From: Pseudodesulfovibrio nedwellii
GTDB lineage: Bacteria > Desulfobacterota > Desulfovibrionia > Desulfovibrionales > Desulfovibrionaceae
Assembly: GCF_027923765.1 (NCBI RefSeq)
Contig: NZ_AP026709.1
Coordinates: forward strand, 429,501 to 493,500
DNA: 64,000 bases
Direction: 5' to 3'
Numbering within the stretch: position 1 is the first letter of the stretch; each line of letters opens with the position of its first letter. Below, piece by piece: positions 18,622 to 27,858 of this stretch. A model generated the notes under the pieces. It was not told the origin of the DNA, did not search any database, and saw only the letters and a list, made by a program, of their open reading frames with translations. Position numbers and translations under genes: made by a program.

Positions 18622-20013
18622 TTAGCGTCCGTTGTGGCCGTTTCTTTTTTTTATCATAGCGAAACGTTGCCAGTTTTTGAAGGTGAAGAAGTAGAGAAGG
18701 ATTGAAGCCTGAACAATTTGTGAGCAAAGCATGGCAATCCATATGCCTTCGGCGTCTTTCATCAAGACATGACCGAGGCCATATGCCAGAGGGAGCCTGA
18801 GGCCCCATGTGGCCGCGCCCATGATGAACATGTTGTACATCGTCGCTCCGGCTCCGTTAAGAGCTCCGGCCAGAATCATACTGGTCAGAGTGAAGGGAAT
18901 GGCGAGTACGTTCCATTTGAGATAGCTCATGGCTTGAGCAGCAACAGCTGTATCACGGGTGAGTAGGCCGACCCATGGCTCCATGAATTGCCAGACGACA
19001 AAAGAAAAAAGTGTGATTGATATGAGGCCTATTTTCAAGATTCTAAAGCCGAATTTTTTGGCTTCCACAGGCTGTCTTGCACCGAGATAATGGCCAATGA
19101 GAATACTCGCAGTCATGTTGAAGGCAAAGGCTGGGAGAAAGAGTAAGGCTTCAATACGCAAACCGATCGCCATACCAGCCAAGGCATCCACGGCGTCCCT
19201 GGGGAGGCTTGCCGTGATGATGTAGAGAACCATGTAGCCTGAATGCCATACTATTTGCATAAGTCCTGATGGCCATGCGACTTTTGCCAGATAGGGCATT
19301 GCCCGTTTCATCCAGCGCCATGGAGCAAAGCTTTCCCACTTGAGCAACCCGTGTTTGGCAAGAACTGTGACATTGAGCAACATGCCGGCGGTTATGGACA
19401 CGAGGGTTGCCCACGCAAGTCCCTTGAAACCTATATTCGGTATACCGAACCAGCCAAGCCCCAGACCGAGGTCGAGGACGGTGTTCAGCACGGTGACAAT
19501 GATCATGGAATACAGGGGGTACATGACTTGCTTACGTGCCCGGAATATGGCGTTGGTTATCATGAGCATGTAGTAGGATGGCAGCATGATAAGGTAGATT
19601 GTGAGGAAATATTCAGTGGTGGCGCGCATCTCCGCTGGAATTTGCAGGGCAACCAGCATGACATTTTTCAAAGGAAGACCGATGATCAGGAATGCGCCGC
19701 CCAAAACGGCAGCCAGCAGAATGCAGAGTCCCACATAGCGTTTGACCCGTCGGATAAGCCCGGCTCCCAGTGATTGGCTGATGGCGGCCACTGCGCCATT
19801 GGCAATGGCCATGGCAACAACCAGCAGAAGAAAGAATGATTGGGATATGATGCCGAGTGAAGCCTGAACTTCACGGTTAATGTGTCCGGCAACCCATACG
19901 TCAGTCATACCGATGAGAAAGTGAAAGAGCATCATCAGGAGCTGGGGCCAGGCCAGATTCCAGATGGTGCGGTACGGTGCGCGTGACATGTTTGCAGTAA
20001 GTGTGTCGGACAT
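18622..20013 (-). CDS. MATE-family efflux transporter
   Basis: A 463-residue integral membrane protein with about 12 hydrophobic segments in two repeats, as in the MATE family (drug or metabolite out, sodium or proton in). Family-like elements are WPQLLMMLFHFLIGMTDVWV near the N-terminus and AISQSLGAGLIRRVKRY, mirrored by ILIGHYLGARQPVEAKKFG in the second half. No Shine-Dalgarno sequence stands before the ATG at 20013. It probably heads the minus-strand run down to 11449. The substrate is unknown. Confidence 0.9.
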   Translation of the reverse strand: MSDTLTANMSRAPYRTIWNLAWPQLLMMLFHFLIGMTDVWVAGHINREVQASLGIISQSFFLLLVVAMAIANGAVAAISQSLGAGLIRRVKRYVGLCILLAAVLGGAFLIIGLPLKNVMLVALQIPAEMRATTEYFLTIYLIMLPSYYMLMITNAIFRARKQVMYPLYSMIIVTVLNTVLDLGLGLGWFGIPNIGFKGLAWATLVSITAGMLLNVTVLAKHGLLKWESFAPWRWMKRAMPYLAKVAWPSGLMQIVWHSGYMVLYIITASLPRDAVDALAGMAIGLRIEALLFLPAFAFNMTASILIGHYLGARQPVEAKKFGFRILKIGLISITLFSFVVWQFMEPWVGLLTRDTAVAAQAMSYLKWNVLAIPFTLTSMILAGALNGAGATMYNMFIMGAATWGLRLPLAYGLGHVLMKDAEGIWIAMLCSQIVQASILLYFFTFKNWQRFAMIKKRNGHNGR

Positions 20014-20226
20014 GGTTCAGGGGTGGTTTGCAGGCTGGCCGGGGTTGGCAGACCGTTCAATAATATAGGTCGTATTTTTGAATTGCCAAGGGGGAAGGGG
20101 GATTGTTTCTGTTATGTTTTTTCAAATAGATTGCACGGGGTATACGCTTAGTGTACGGTTTTTTTCAAGTGCTAATTTGGCGGTAAAAAACAGTCTATCC
20201 TTTGAATATTAAAAGAAGAATCCTTA

Positions 20227-20625
20227 ATGTCTGAACTCTCTCTCAATACCGATATGCGCATTTTGGTAGTGGATGATTCCAGTACGATGCGGCGAATTCT
20301 CAAAACGTCCTTGAAGGATATTGGTTTAAAAAATGTGGTGACGGCTGACGATGGTGATGCTGCTTGGGTGATAGTCCAACAGGATTCCATTGATCTTATT
20401 CTGTCGGATCACAAAATGCCTAATATGTCTGGTGAGGAATTCTTGGCGTTGGTGCGTGGTGACGAGGACTACAAGTGCATTCCTTTTATCATGGTTACGG
20501 CAGAATCTTTTCAGGAGAATGTCATGGCGGCCATCAAGCTTGGAGTATCCAATTATATCGTCAAACCATTCAGCGCAGAGCAGTTGCGGAATAAAATTTT
20601 GAAGGTCTGTACCATTGCCTGCTAA
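20227..20625 (+). CDS. CheY-like single-domain response regulator
   Basis: A 132-residue receiver domain without output domain. The acidic pair is Asp16-Asp17, the phosphorylated residue is Asp61 (ILSDHKMPNMSG), the switch Thr is Thr91 (MVTAES) and the conserved Lys is Lys113 (IVKPF), so it should be functional. Length and motif spacing match CheY. No kinase lies beside it; a CheW gene is at 48419. The 213 bases upstream hold no gene and only a weak inverted repeat (GTATAC/GTGTAC near 20138). Confidence 0.9.
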   Translation: MSELSLNTDMRILVVDDSSTMRRILKTSLKDIGLKNVVTADDGDAAWVIVQQDSIDLILSDHKMPNMSGEEFLALVRGDEDYKCIPFIMVTAESFQENVMAAIKLGVSNYIVKPFSAEQLRNKILKVCTIAC

Positions 20626-20637
20626 TGGTATTGCGAT

Positions 20638-21354
20638 TTAGTGCTGATGAGGCATATCTCCTTCTTCGTGGACATGAACGTGGGTGTGAGGTTTGAGTTC
20701 TCCCGGTCTGATGCGGCCGTCACGCATGGCAATAAGGCGATCTGTTGTTGCGGTCAGAAAGTCCGGGTCGTGAGAAACGACCAATCGAGCCATATCCAGC
20801 CCCTGTAATATCTCAACAAGTCTTACTTTGGCCTCGGGGGATAATCCTGTGGTCGGTTCATCCAATACAAGTACTTCTGGGCGCATGGCGAGTATTGTTG
20901 CCAGTGCCACGAGCTTTTTTTCTCCGCCTGACATGCGGTGGGGAATCCTGTCTTCGAATTCTGACAATCCCACAATAGCCAACGCTTCACGTGCTCGTTC
21001 GGCAGCATTGTCTTTGGAGAGTCCCTGATTAAGTGGGCCAAAGGCAACATCGTCAAGCACGGTCGGGCAGAACAGCTGATCGTCGGAATGTTGGAATAAG
21101 AAACCTATTCTTAATCGGGCTTCATTAAAAATTTTGTGTTCGGTCATGGGAACGCCAAAGAGTTCCACAGTACCTTGATCAGGCGTGAGCAGTCCCATGA
21201 GGATATGCAGCATGGTTGTTTTGCCTGCACCATTAGGGCCGAACAGGCCAAGTTTTTCGCCGTGGTGTAAATGAAATGTCAATTTGTCCAGAGCGTTGCC
21301 CCGGTTTGGAAATGCGTAGCTGACGTCCTCCAGCTCGATTATCGCATGAGTCAT
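20638..21354 (-). CDS. cbiO: Cobalt/nickel ECF transporter ATPase with His-rich tail
   Basis: The ATP-binding component of an energy-coupling-factor importer, 238 residues. Walker A is GPNGAGKTT, the signature is SGGEKK, and Walker B is VLVLDEPTTGLSP followed by the switch His in VVSHDPD. The C-terminus is an unusual His-rich tail (KPHTHVHVHEEGDMPHQH) suited to binding transition metal. The ATG at 21354 overlaps the cbiQ stop by four bases (ATGA), so the two are coupled. No substrate-binding CbiM or CbiN is encoded nearby. Confidence 0.9.
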   Translation of the reverse strand: MTHAIIELEDVSYAFPNRGNALDKLTFHLHHGEKLGLFGPNGAGKTTMLHILMGLLTPDQGTVELFGVPMTEHKIFNEARLRIGFLFQHSDDQLFCPTVLDDVAFGPLNQGLSKDNAAERAREALAIVGLSEFEDRIPHRMSGGEKKLVALATILAMRPEVLVLDEPTTGLSPEAKVRLVEILQGLDMARLVVSHDPDFLTATTDRLIAMRDGRIRPGELKPHTHVHVHEEGDMPHQH

Positions 21355-22133
21355 GGTAACGCTCCGGGAAAGAACCCCAATTGAATGATACGTGCGGCGA
21401 AAAGTAGGCAAATTGCCAGGAAAATGAAATCTGTCGATTTGGTCGAAAATTCGGTCAATGAATAGAACCGGCCGTGAAAGCCACGACAACGCATGGCGCC
21501 TTGAACTCGTTCAGCTCGATCCCAGCTTTTTACCAACAGCATGCCGACAAGCCATGCGTATGAGCGGTAGGTATGTGCATTGGTTTTGGGTTTGAAGCCC
21601 CGGGCTTGCATGGCCGTGCGCATGGTCATGTATTCTTGGTGAATTACGAAAATATACCGGTAAGTGAATAGGAGTATGTGACACAGCTTATGGTTTATAC
21701 CCAGTTGCTGGATGGCCGGGCCAAGATTTTGGACTGAAATAGTCCCCATAAGTGCCATGAGGGCCAAAACGATAGCATTGGACTTGATGGAGATCAGCAA
21801 TGCCAAGTCTACGCCCTGTGTCGTGGCGTTAAACGGTCCAATGGACCAAAGTGCATTACCCGGCAAGGAAAAGGGTAAAAAGACCCAGAGGAAGAGAATG
21901 AAGGTGTTAACAACCATGAGTCGTTTGAGGACTTGAGTGAGTTTTAAGCGCGCCATGAATATGAGCAGGGTACCAAAGGCGAGTCCTAGCAATGCGGGCG
22001 GTTGTGAGTTCAGGATTGCTAAAGGTATGGTGAGAAGCGCACCGCAGATAAGCCGGATGCGGGGATCGATCCGGTGAATGAATGAGTTGCCTGATGCGAA
22101 ATGTTCAGTAATTGCGGCCAATTTTTCTCCCAT
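21351..22133 (-). CDS. cbiQ: Cobalt/nickel ECF transporter T component
   Basis: The 260-residue transmembrane coupling protein of an ECF-type metal importer. It has five to six hydrophobic segments and the two coupling-helix motifs typical of T components: MQARGFKPK and AMRCRGFHG (Ala-x-Arg-Gly), which contact the ATPase. An AGAGGG site precedes the ATG. It precedes cbiO with a four-base overlap. The S component that decides between cobalt and nickel is not in the window. Confidence 0.9.
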   Translation of the reverse strand: MGEKLAAITEHFASGNSFIHRIDPRIRLICGALLTIPLAILNSQPPALLGLAFGTLLIFMARLKLTQVLKRLMVVNTFILFLWVFLPFSLPGNALWSIGPFNATTQGVDLALLISIKSNAIVLALMALMGTISVQNLGPAIQQLGINHKLCHILLFTYRYIFVIHQEYMTMRTAMQARGFKPKTNAHTYRSYAWLVGMLLVKSWDRAERVQGAMRCRGFHGRFYSLTEFSTKSTDFIFLAICLLFAARIIQLGFFPGALP

Positions 22134-22194
22134 GCCCTCTGAAAATCAGAGAAATTCAGTCAGGAAATGAGGAGTAGTACAAAAGTGGGAATCG

Positions 22195-22230
22195 TGCAAC
22201 CGGCAACGTCTTGCGACGTTGCCGGTTGCA
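22195..22230 (-). terminator. Perfect 16-bp hairpin after the HD-domain gene
   Basis: The arms at 22195-22210 and 22215-22230 pair perfectly over 16 bp around a TTGC loop. It lies 6 bases after the stop of the minus-strand HD gene and before cbiQ. There is no T-tract on that strand, so besides termination it could act as an RNA-stability element. Confidence 0.6.
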
Positions 22231-22235
22231 GGAAA

Positions 22236-22799
22236 TTATTCGGCAATCAGGCCGACTTCGGGGGCTATGGCAGTGACCGAGGCTATGGCAATCTGGAGGA
22301 ATTCACCCAGTTCCAGGCCGATTTTGTCACATTCACGGATACAGTCGCGGTTGACACTGGCTGCGAAGGCTTTGTCTTTCATTTTCTTTTTCAAGCTCTT
22401 GGGCTTCATACCGTGGATCTTGGTAGGCCGTACTAATGCACCTGCGTGAACGAGGCCGGTCACGGTTTCGCCACAGCGTAGAGCGTAGTCGAAATCGGTT
22501 TCCGGTTTATCCGAGCCATTCATTTCATAGGCATGGCGGCGGATGGCGGCAAGAGCTTCATCCGGAAGTTTGCCGGTAAGCAAGTCGACGCTGTCCAAGC
22601 CATGGCGGTCGTGGATTTTTTTGGTAACTGCGTAATCGAGATCGTGCAGCAGGCCGGTGATGCCCCAAAGTTCTTCATCTTGTCCCAATTTGGCAGCCAG
22701 ACCGCGCATGACGGCTTCGGATTCAAGGGCATGGTTGATGAGATTGGCTTCAGTGTTGTGTGCTTTCAGTAATTCAAAGGCTTCTTGTCGAGTTATCAT
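22236..22799 (-). CDS. HD-domain protein
   Basis: A 187-residue protein with an HD metal-dependent phosphohydrolase domain. Visible ligands are the His in LINHALESE, the His-Asp pair in LLHDLDY and the later His in IRRHAYEMNG, in the order of the HDIG-type family. Members hydrolyse phosphate esters of nucleotides; the substrate here is unknown. The C-terminal third (KSLKKKMKDKAFAASV) is basic and helical. A perfect hairpin follows the stop codon. Confidence 0.82.
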   Translation of the reverse strand: MITRQEAFELLKAHNTEANLINHALESEAVMRGLAAKLGQDEELWGITGLLHDLDYAVTKKIHDRHGLDSVDLLTGKLPDEALAAIRRHAYEMNGSDKPETDFDYALRCGETVTGLVHAGALVRPTKIHGMKPKSLKKKMKDKAFAASVNRDCIRECDKIGLELGEFLQIAIASVTAIAPEVGLIAE

Positions 22800-22899
22800 A
22801 TTCCTTTCCTTGAGATAATGGGGTTATGTCATAAGAGAATGCCTGAACAGTCCGGGGTGGTCCAGATACAGATTTGGGTTTGTATAATCCGTACAGATG

Positions 22900-23859
22900 T
22901 CAGGCGTTGTGCAGCCAACATGCGACGTTGGTGCCGGATTCTCCGGCCACAAGTTCTGGTCGACCGTTTTTACATTTGTCGAATGCGTGAGGGCAGCGTG
23001 GGTGGAATGGGCAACCCGTTGGAGGATCCATCGGACTGGGCAGATCTCCGCTCAACGGAATTCGGTGTGATTGTTTGGTTGGATCAGGGAGCAGTACGGC
23101 AGACAAAAGAGCTTGCGTGTAGGGGTGCTTGGGGGAATCGAATAAGGCCTTGCTCGGTCCGATTTCCATGATGCGGCCAAGGTACATAACAGCCACTTGA
23201 TCAGAAATATGACTGACCACGGACAGATCATGTGAAATGAAAACGTAGGTTAGGCCAAATTGTGTCTGCAAGTCCTTGAGCAAGCCGAGGACCTGCGCTT
23301 GTACAGAAACATCGAGTGCCGAGACTGGTTCGTCGCAGACGATGAGTTGAGGATCAAGAGCGAGTGTCCGGGCTACTGCCACACGTTGGCGTTGTCCGCC
23401 TGAAAATTCATGAGGATACCGTTGGCCATGTTCGGGCATGAGTCCGACTAACTGGAGAAGCCCGTTGACTTTTTCCTGCCTGTCTTCCTTGGTGCCAATA
23501 GTATGAATGTCCAGCCCCTCGCGGATAATTGATCCGATTCTTTGGCGTGGATTCAGTGAAGAATATGGATCTTGAAAGATCATTTGTATTTTACTGCGCA
23601 GGGCTTTTTCTTCCCATGTCGCGAGAGCCTTATTGGCGAAGAGGACTTCGCCGCTTGTGACAGGGGTCAAACCCATGATGCATTTTGCCAATGTCGATTT
23701 GCCACAACCGGATTCTCCAACCAATCCCAGGGTTTCGCCTTTATTGACATGCAGACTGACGCCGTCCACGGCGCGGACGAGGCCGGACTGAAGTCCCAGC
23801 AGGCCACTGGTGACTTTGAAATGTTTAGTGACGTTAATGAGTTCGAGAAGCGGTGGCAT
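22900..23859 (-). CDS. dppF: Oligopeptide/dipeptide ABC transporter ATPase, DppF/OppF-type
   Basis: A 319-residue ABC ATPase: Walker A GESGCGKST (about residue 50), signature SGGQRQR, Walker B LIVCDEPVSALD and H-loop ISHDLSV. The C-terminal oligopeptide-transporter extension has the Cys-rich GCPFHPRCPHAFDKC, which in this family coordinates an Fe-S cluster or metal. I chose the ATG at 23859 (GAGG upstream). The paralogous dppD precedes it by 10 bases. No permease or binding-protein gene of the system lies in the window. Confidence 0.9.
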   Translation of the reverse strand: MPPLLELINVTKHFKVTSGLLGLQSGLVRAVDGVSLHVNKGETLGLVGESGCGKSTLAKCIMGLTPVTSGEVLFANKALATWEEKALRSKIQMIFQDPYSSLNPRQRIGSIIREGLDIHTIGTKEDRQEKVNGLLQLVGLMPEHGQRYPHEFSGGQRQRVAVARTLALDPQLIVCDEPVSALDVSVQAQVLGLLKDLQTQFGLTYVFISHDLSVVSHISDQVAVMYLGRIMEIGPSKALFDSPKHPYTQALLSAVLLPDPTKQSHRIPLSGDLPSPMDPPTGCPFHPRCPHAFDKCKNGRPELVAGESGTNVACWLHNA

Positions 23860-23869
23860 GGCGTTTCCT

Positions 23870-24838
23870 CTACTCTTCGTATAGCCAGCACCGTACGGTA
23901 TGGCCGGGTTCCGGTTCAAAAAGAGGTGGCAGCATGAGGGAGCATTTTTGATAAGCCTTAGGGCACCGAGGATGGAAACGGCATCCTTGCGGTCGGTTAA
24001 ATATGCTTGGAACAATACCGGGAATGGGGTTCAGTCGTTGGGTGTCGCCCAGAGTCGGTACGGATGCAAGAAGGCCCTGCGTGTAAGGGTGCAAGGGCTT
24101 GGCGTATATGCTGTTTACATCGGCAAGCTCTACAACTTTGCCGGAATACATGACCGCGACCCGTTGAGCCATGCGTGCGACTACGCCCAGATCATGGGTT
24201 ATGAGCATCAGCGAACTGTGCATCTTCTCCGTGAGGTCATTCATGAGATCAATAATCTGGGCCTGAATGGTTACGTCTAATGCGGTGGTCGGTTCATCGG
24301 CGATGAGAATGTCCGGGTTGCAGGCCAAGGCCATGGCGATCATTACCCGTTGCCGCATGCCGCCTGACAGTTCATGTGGGTATGTTTTGGCGATAGCTGT
24401 GGGATTGGGGATGCCTACCATGTTGAGAGCGTCGACTGCTTTGTCGAGGGCCTCTTTTTTTGAAAATCCCTGATGAAGCCGGAGTGGCTCCGCTATTTGA
24501 TCGTTTACCCGAAAGACCGGATTGAGCGCGGTCATGGGTTCCTGAAAAATCATTGAAATATGGTTGCCCCTGACTTGCATGAGTTCAGTATCGCTCATGT
24601 CGAGTAAGTCTTTGCCTCGGTAGAGGATACGTCCTTCGGTGACGCGGCCCGGCGGATCGGGTATAAGACCGAGAATGGAGAGGGCTAGTACGGTTTTTCC
24701 GCATCCTGATTCGCCCACGATAGCCAGGGTTTCTCCTTGCATAAAGGAAAGGCTGACGGTATCCACCGCCTTGGCTATGCCTTGGTGCGAGGAAAAGCAG
24801 GTCGTGAGCTTGTCTATGTCCAGAAGGGGTTTGGTCAT
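23870..24838 (-). CDS. dppD: Oligopeptide/dipeptide ABC transporter ATPase, DppD/OppD-type
   Basis: A 322-residue ABC ATPase. Walker A is GESGCGKTV, signature SGGMRQR, Walker [13 protein letters not shown] and the H-loop LITHDLGV. The oligopeptide extension has [15 protein letters not shown] near the C-terminus. The start at 24838 fits the length of the family, while the open frame runs further upstream into the promoter region shared with the divergent trmFO, whose ATG is at 24917, 78 bases away. With dppF it should form the nucleotide-binding heterodimer of a peptide importer. Confidence 0.9.
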   Translation of the reverse strand: MTKPLLDIDKLTTCFSSHQGIAKAVDTVSLSFMQGETLAIVGESGCGKTVLALSILGLIPDPPGRVTEGRILYRGKDLLDMSDTELMQVRGNHISMIFQEPMTALNPVFRVNDQIAEPLRLHQGFSKKEALDKAVDALNMVGIPNPTAIAKTYPHELSGGMRQRVMIAMALACNPDILIADEPTTALDVTIQAQIIDLMNDLTEKMHSSLMLITHDLGVVARMAQRVAVMYSGKVVELADVNSIYAKPLHPYTQGLLASVPTLGDTQRLNPIPGIVPSIFNRPQGCRFHPRCPKAYQKCSLMLPPLFEPEPGHTVRCWLYEE

Positions 24839-24916
24839 CTTTTGAATTCCACGGTTCTCCGTTTGGCCATCTATACGGCATATCGCGGCGAACGTAAACG
24901 ATATCGGGGATATGAA

Positions 24917-26245
24917 ATGGCACATGTGGCATTAGTTGGTGGTGGACTGGCCGGAACCGAGTGCGCCTGGCAATTGGCCAAGTCCGGAATTGAAGTCACG
25001 CTGTATGAAATGAAGCCTGGCAAACGGTCCGAGGCTCACAGCGAAGATGGTCTGGCTGAATTGATTTGTTCCAATTCCTTTCGTGCAACCGGTCCTGCTG
25101 CGGCAATCGGTTTGCTCAAGGAGGAAATGTCCAGTCTTGGCAGTCTGATTATGGAAGCCGCATTTGCCACGCAGGTTCCTGCTGGTGGCGCTTTGGCCGT
25201 GGATCGGACGCTCTTTTCCGAATACATTACGGACAAGATTGAAAATCATGAAAAGATCACGGTTGTTCACCAGGAAATACTGACACTTGATGCCGAAGAG
25301 TTGCAAGGTCATGACGCGGTGATCATTGCCGCCGGTCCTTTGGCGAGTGCGGAGTTGGCTGAAAGTTTGATGGCCGCGGTGGGCGATGAACGATTGTATT
25401 TCTATGACGCTATCGCACCGATTATTTCCCGTGACTCCGTTGATTTTGATAAAGCTTTCTGGGGTTCCCGTTGGAAGCCGGAAGATGATGACTATCTGAA
25501 TTGCCCCATGAGTGAGGATGAATATAAGGCTTTTGTCGCGGCCTTGATAGCCGGAGAAAAAGTTCAGCCAAGGGATTTCGAGAAGGAAATTCATTTCGAA
25601 GGATGTCTGCCGGTGGAGGCCATGGCCGAGCGAGGTGAGATGACCTTGGCCTTTGGGCCACTCAAGCCTGTAGGGTTCGTGGACCCCAAGACTGGGGAAC
25701 GTCCTTTTGCTATTGTCCAGTTACGTACAGAAAACAAAGACAAGACGGCTTTTAATCTCGTGGGATTTCAAACCAAGCTCAAATACCCGGAACAAAAACG
25801 TGTTTTTAGAATGATTCCCGGTTTGGAACAGGCTGAGTTTTTGCGTCTTGGTTCCATTCATCGCAATACATATGTCAATGCTCCTCAGGCATTGGACGAG
25901 ACATTACAGCTTAAGAATAGGCCTGGCTTTTATCTCGCAGGACAGATTACCGGAGTGGAAGGGTATCTGGAATCAGCCGCGTGTGGACTTTGGCTTGGTT
26001 TGTCGCTTGGGTATCGTGTGAATGGAATCGTCATTGCTGAACCGCCAGTGGAAACTGCCTTGGGGGCGTTGCTTGGGCATCTCAGGACCGTTCCAGATAA
26101 ACGTTTTCAGCCGTCCAATGTGAATTTTGGTCTTATGCCGGGATTGAAAAAGAAAATGAAGAAGAAGTTGCGTAAGGAAGCCTATGGAGTTCGTGCGCAG
26201 GAAGCTTTTGGGACATGGATCGAAGCCGTTGGCTTGAAAAAATGA
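24917..26245 (+). CDS. trmFO: Methylenetetrahydrofolate-tRNA-(uracil-54-C5)-methyltransferase
   Basis: This flavoprotein makes ribothymidine at position 54 of tRNA with methylenetetrahydrofolate as carbon donor. It has 442 residues. The N-terminal FAD site is VALVGGGLAGTECAWQLA with YEMKPGKR and the family motif ELICSNSFRATGP; later SAACGLWLGLSLGYR belongs to the second FAD-binding part. I use the ATG at 24917, where homology begins, though the frame runs open to 24737. It is divergent from dppD and ends in a hairpin. Confidence 0.93.
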   Translation: MAHVALVGGGLAGTECAWQLAKSGIEVTLYEMKPGKRSEAHSEDGLAELICSNSFRATGPAAAIGLLKEEMSSLGSLIMEAAFATQVPAGGALAVDRTLFSEYITDKIENHEKITVVHQEILTLDAEELQGHDAVIIAAGPLASAELAESLMAAVGDERLYFYDAIAPIISRDSVDFDKAFWGSRWKPEDDDYLNCPMSEDEYKAFVAALIAGEKVQPRDFEKEIHFEGCLPVEAMAERGEMTLAFGPLKPVGFVDPKTGERPFAIVQLRTENKDKTAFNLVGFQTKLKYPEQKRVFRMIPGLEQAEFLRLGSIHRNTYVNAPQALDETLQLKNRPGFYLAGQITGVEGYLESAACGLWLGLSLGYRVNGIVIAEPPVETALGALLGHLRTVPDKRFQPSNVNFGLMPGLKKKMKKKLRKEAYGVRAQEAFGTWIEAVGLKK

Positions 26246-26246
26246 G

Positions 26247-26280
26247 CCCCGCCCCGGTTCTGCTCAATCCCGGGACGGGG
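26247..26280 (+). terminator. Hairpin after trmFO
   Basis: A GC-rich inverted repeat (CCCCGCCCCGG with CCGGGACGGGG, one mismatch) starts two bases after the stop codon. No T-tract follows. The remaining 200 bases up to metY show no other element that I can name. Confidence 0.55.
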
Positions 26281-26495
26281 TAATTCCGCTGACCCCAATA
26301 GTGAGCGAAAAACATGAAACGTTTAACAGCACTTGCGTGTGTGTCAGAAAAATGTTTCTTGAGTCGTTTTTAAGCAAGAGTTGTTCCAATTATTGATTTT
26401 ATGAGAATGTTGTTTTCCCGTAAGACTGGGTATTGCCAATTCAATTACTTTGACGCACTGTGATTTGAAGACCGGGATACAGGAGGTATATGATC

Positions 26496-27803
26496 ATGGC
26501 AGACAAACATTATGGACCGCAGACAATGGCTTTGCATTCGGGGCATACCCCGGATAAGGAGACCGGTTCGCGGGCTGTGCCTATTTATCAGACAACGGCG
26601 TACATGTTTCGTGATACGCAGCATGCTGCTGATCTTTTTTCCCTCAAGGAAGCTGGGTATATTTATACGCGGTTGAATAATCCGACTACGGATGTTCTGG
26701 AAAAGCGACTTGCCGAACTTCATGGTGGCATGGGGGCCGTAGCAACTGCGTCGGGTATGGCGGCTATTTTTTATGCAGTAATGACTATTTGTTCTGCCGG
26801 CCAGAATCTTGTCACAGGGTCCAATCTTTATGGTGGAACGCAAACCTTGTTTGAGTATACGCTGAAAAGATTTGGCATTGAGGTCCGTTTTGTCGATTCC
26901 AGCGACCCAGCCAATTTTGAAACGGCCATTGATGAGAATACTCGTCTTATCTACAGTGAATCCATTGGTAATCCACGCTGTAACGTTGATGATCTTTTCG
27001 GTATTGCCGATGTAGCGCACAGGCACGGCCTGCCGTTTGTTCTTGATTCCACAGTTGCGCCGCCGCCTGTTTTTAATCCATTTGATTTTGGATGCGATAT
27101 TGTTGTGCATTCCTTGACGAAAATTATTGGCGGTCATGGTGTTGCCATGGGCGGTGCCATCGTTGAAAAGGGGTGTTTTGATTGGGGCAAGGGAGGGAAG
27201 TATCCCGAGATAGCCGCGCCTGATCCGACATATAACAATGTGAATTTGTGGGAAGCGCTTGGTGGAGCCGCAGGAGAACCATGTCCGGCATTTACGGCTA
27301 AAGTGCGGATCGGATTGCTGCGTGATACCGGTGCGACCATTTCGCCACACAATAGTTTTCTTATTCTTCAAGGAATGGAAACTCTTCCGCTTCGAGCAAA
27401 GCAACATTGCAAAAATGCTCAGAAAGTCGCTGAGTTTTTGAATACACATTATGCTGTGGAGTGGGTTAATTATGCAGGGCTTCCGAACCATGTCGATCAT
27501 GATCGAGCAAAGAACACCTTTCCACTCGGGCCGGGTGCTGTTTTTGGTTTTGGCGTCAAGGGGGGCCTTGAGGCCGGGCGCAAATTTATTGATTCAGTAG
27601 AATTGTGCTCACATTTGGCGAATATTCTGGATGCCAAGACACTAGTTATTCATCCCGCTTCGACAACGCATGGTCAATCTACTCCGGAAGAACAATTGGC
27701 CGCAGGGGTTCCACCGGATTTGATTCGTATCTCCGTTGGCTTGGAGGACATTGAAGATATTATAGATGATCTGGATATGGCTTTGATGAAGTCTCAGATC
27801 TGA
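26496..27803 (+). CDS. metY: O-acetylhomoserine sulfhydrylase
   Basis: A pyridoxal-phosphate enzyme of the Cys/Met metabolism family (435 residues) that replaces the acetyl group of O-acetylhomoserine with sulfide to give homocysteine, well suited to a sulfide-producing cell. The PLP lysine is Lys209 in VHSLTKIIGGHG; the family motifs NNPTTDVLEKRLAELHGG and SNLYGGTQTLF are present. I chose the ATG at 26496 (9 nt from AGGAGG) over the one at 26490 (3 nt). O-succinylhomoserine as substrate cannot be excluded. Confidence 0.92.
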   Translation: MADKHYGPQTMALHSGHTPDKETGSRAVPIYQTTAYMFRDTQHAADLFSLKEAGYIYTRLNNPTTDVLEKRLAELHGGMGAVATASGMAAIFYAVMTICSAGQNLVTGSNLYGGTQTLFEYTLKRFGIEVRFVDSSDPANFETAIDENTRLIYSESIGNPRCNVDDLFGIADVAHRHGLPFVLDSTVAPPPVFNPFDFGCDIVVHSLTKIIGGHGVAMGGAIVEKGCFDWGKGGKYPEIAAPDPTYNNVNLWEALGGAAGEPCPAFTAKVRIGLLRDTGATISPHNSFLILQGMETLPLRAKQHCKNAQKVAEFLNTHYAVEWVNYAGLPNHVDHDRAKNTFPLGPGAVFGFGVKGGLEAGRKFIDSVELCSHLANILDAKTLVIHPASTTHGQSTPEEQLAAGVPPDLIRISVGLEDIEDIIDDLDMALMKSQI

Positions 27804-27825
27804 AAGGTCTGAAATTTTGGGATAT

Positions 27826-27858
27826 AAATCCTCACTCGTAAGAGTGTGGATTTTTTTT
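27826..27858 (+). terminator. Rho-independent terminator after metY
   Basis: A 12-bp inverted repeat (AAATCCTCACTC with GAGTGTGGATTT, one mismatch) with loop GTAA is followed by TTTTTTTT. Confidence 0.9.

Noticed and set aside
20130-20160. Inverted repeat GTATAC/GTGTAC upstream of the CheY-like gene as an operator
   Set aside because: Short, imperfect and without a known regulator; not enough to call a site.
26282-26495. SAM riboswitch upstream of metY
   Set aside because: I looked for the paired stems and terminator of a SAM-I or SAM-II element in this leader and saw no convincing fold or conserved core.
26445-27500. 351-codon minus-strand frame over metY
   Set aside because: Antisense to a conserved PLP enzyme, with basic low-quality sequence and no motif.
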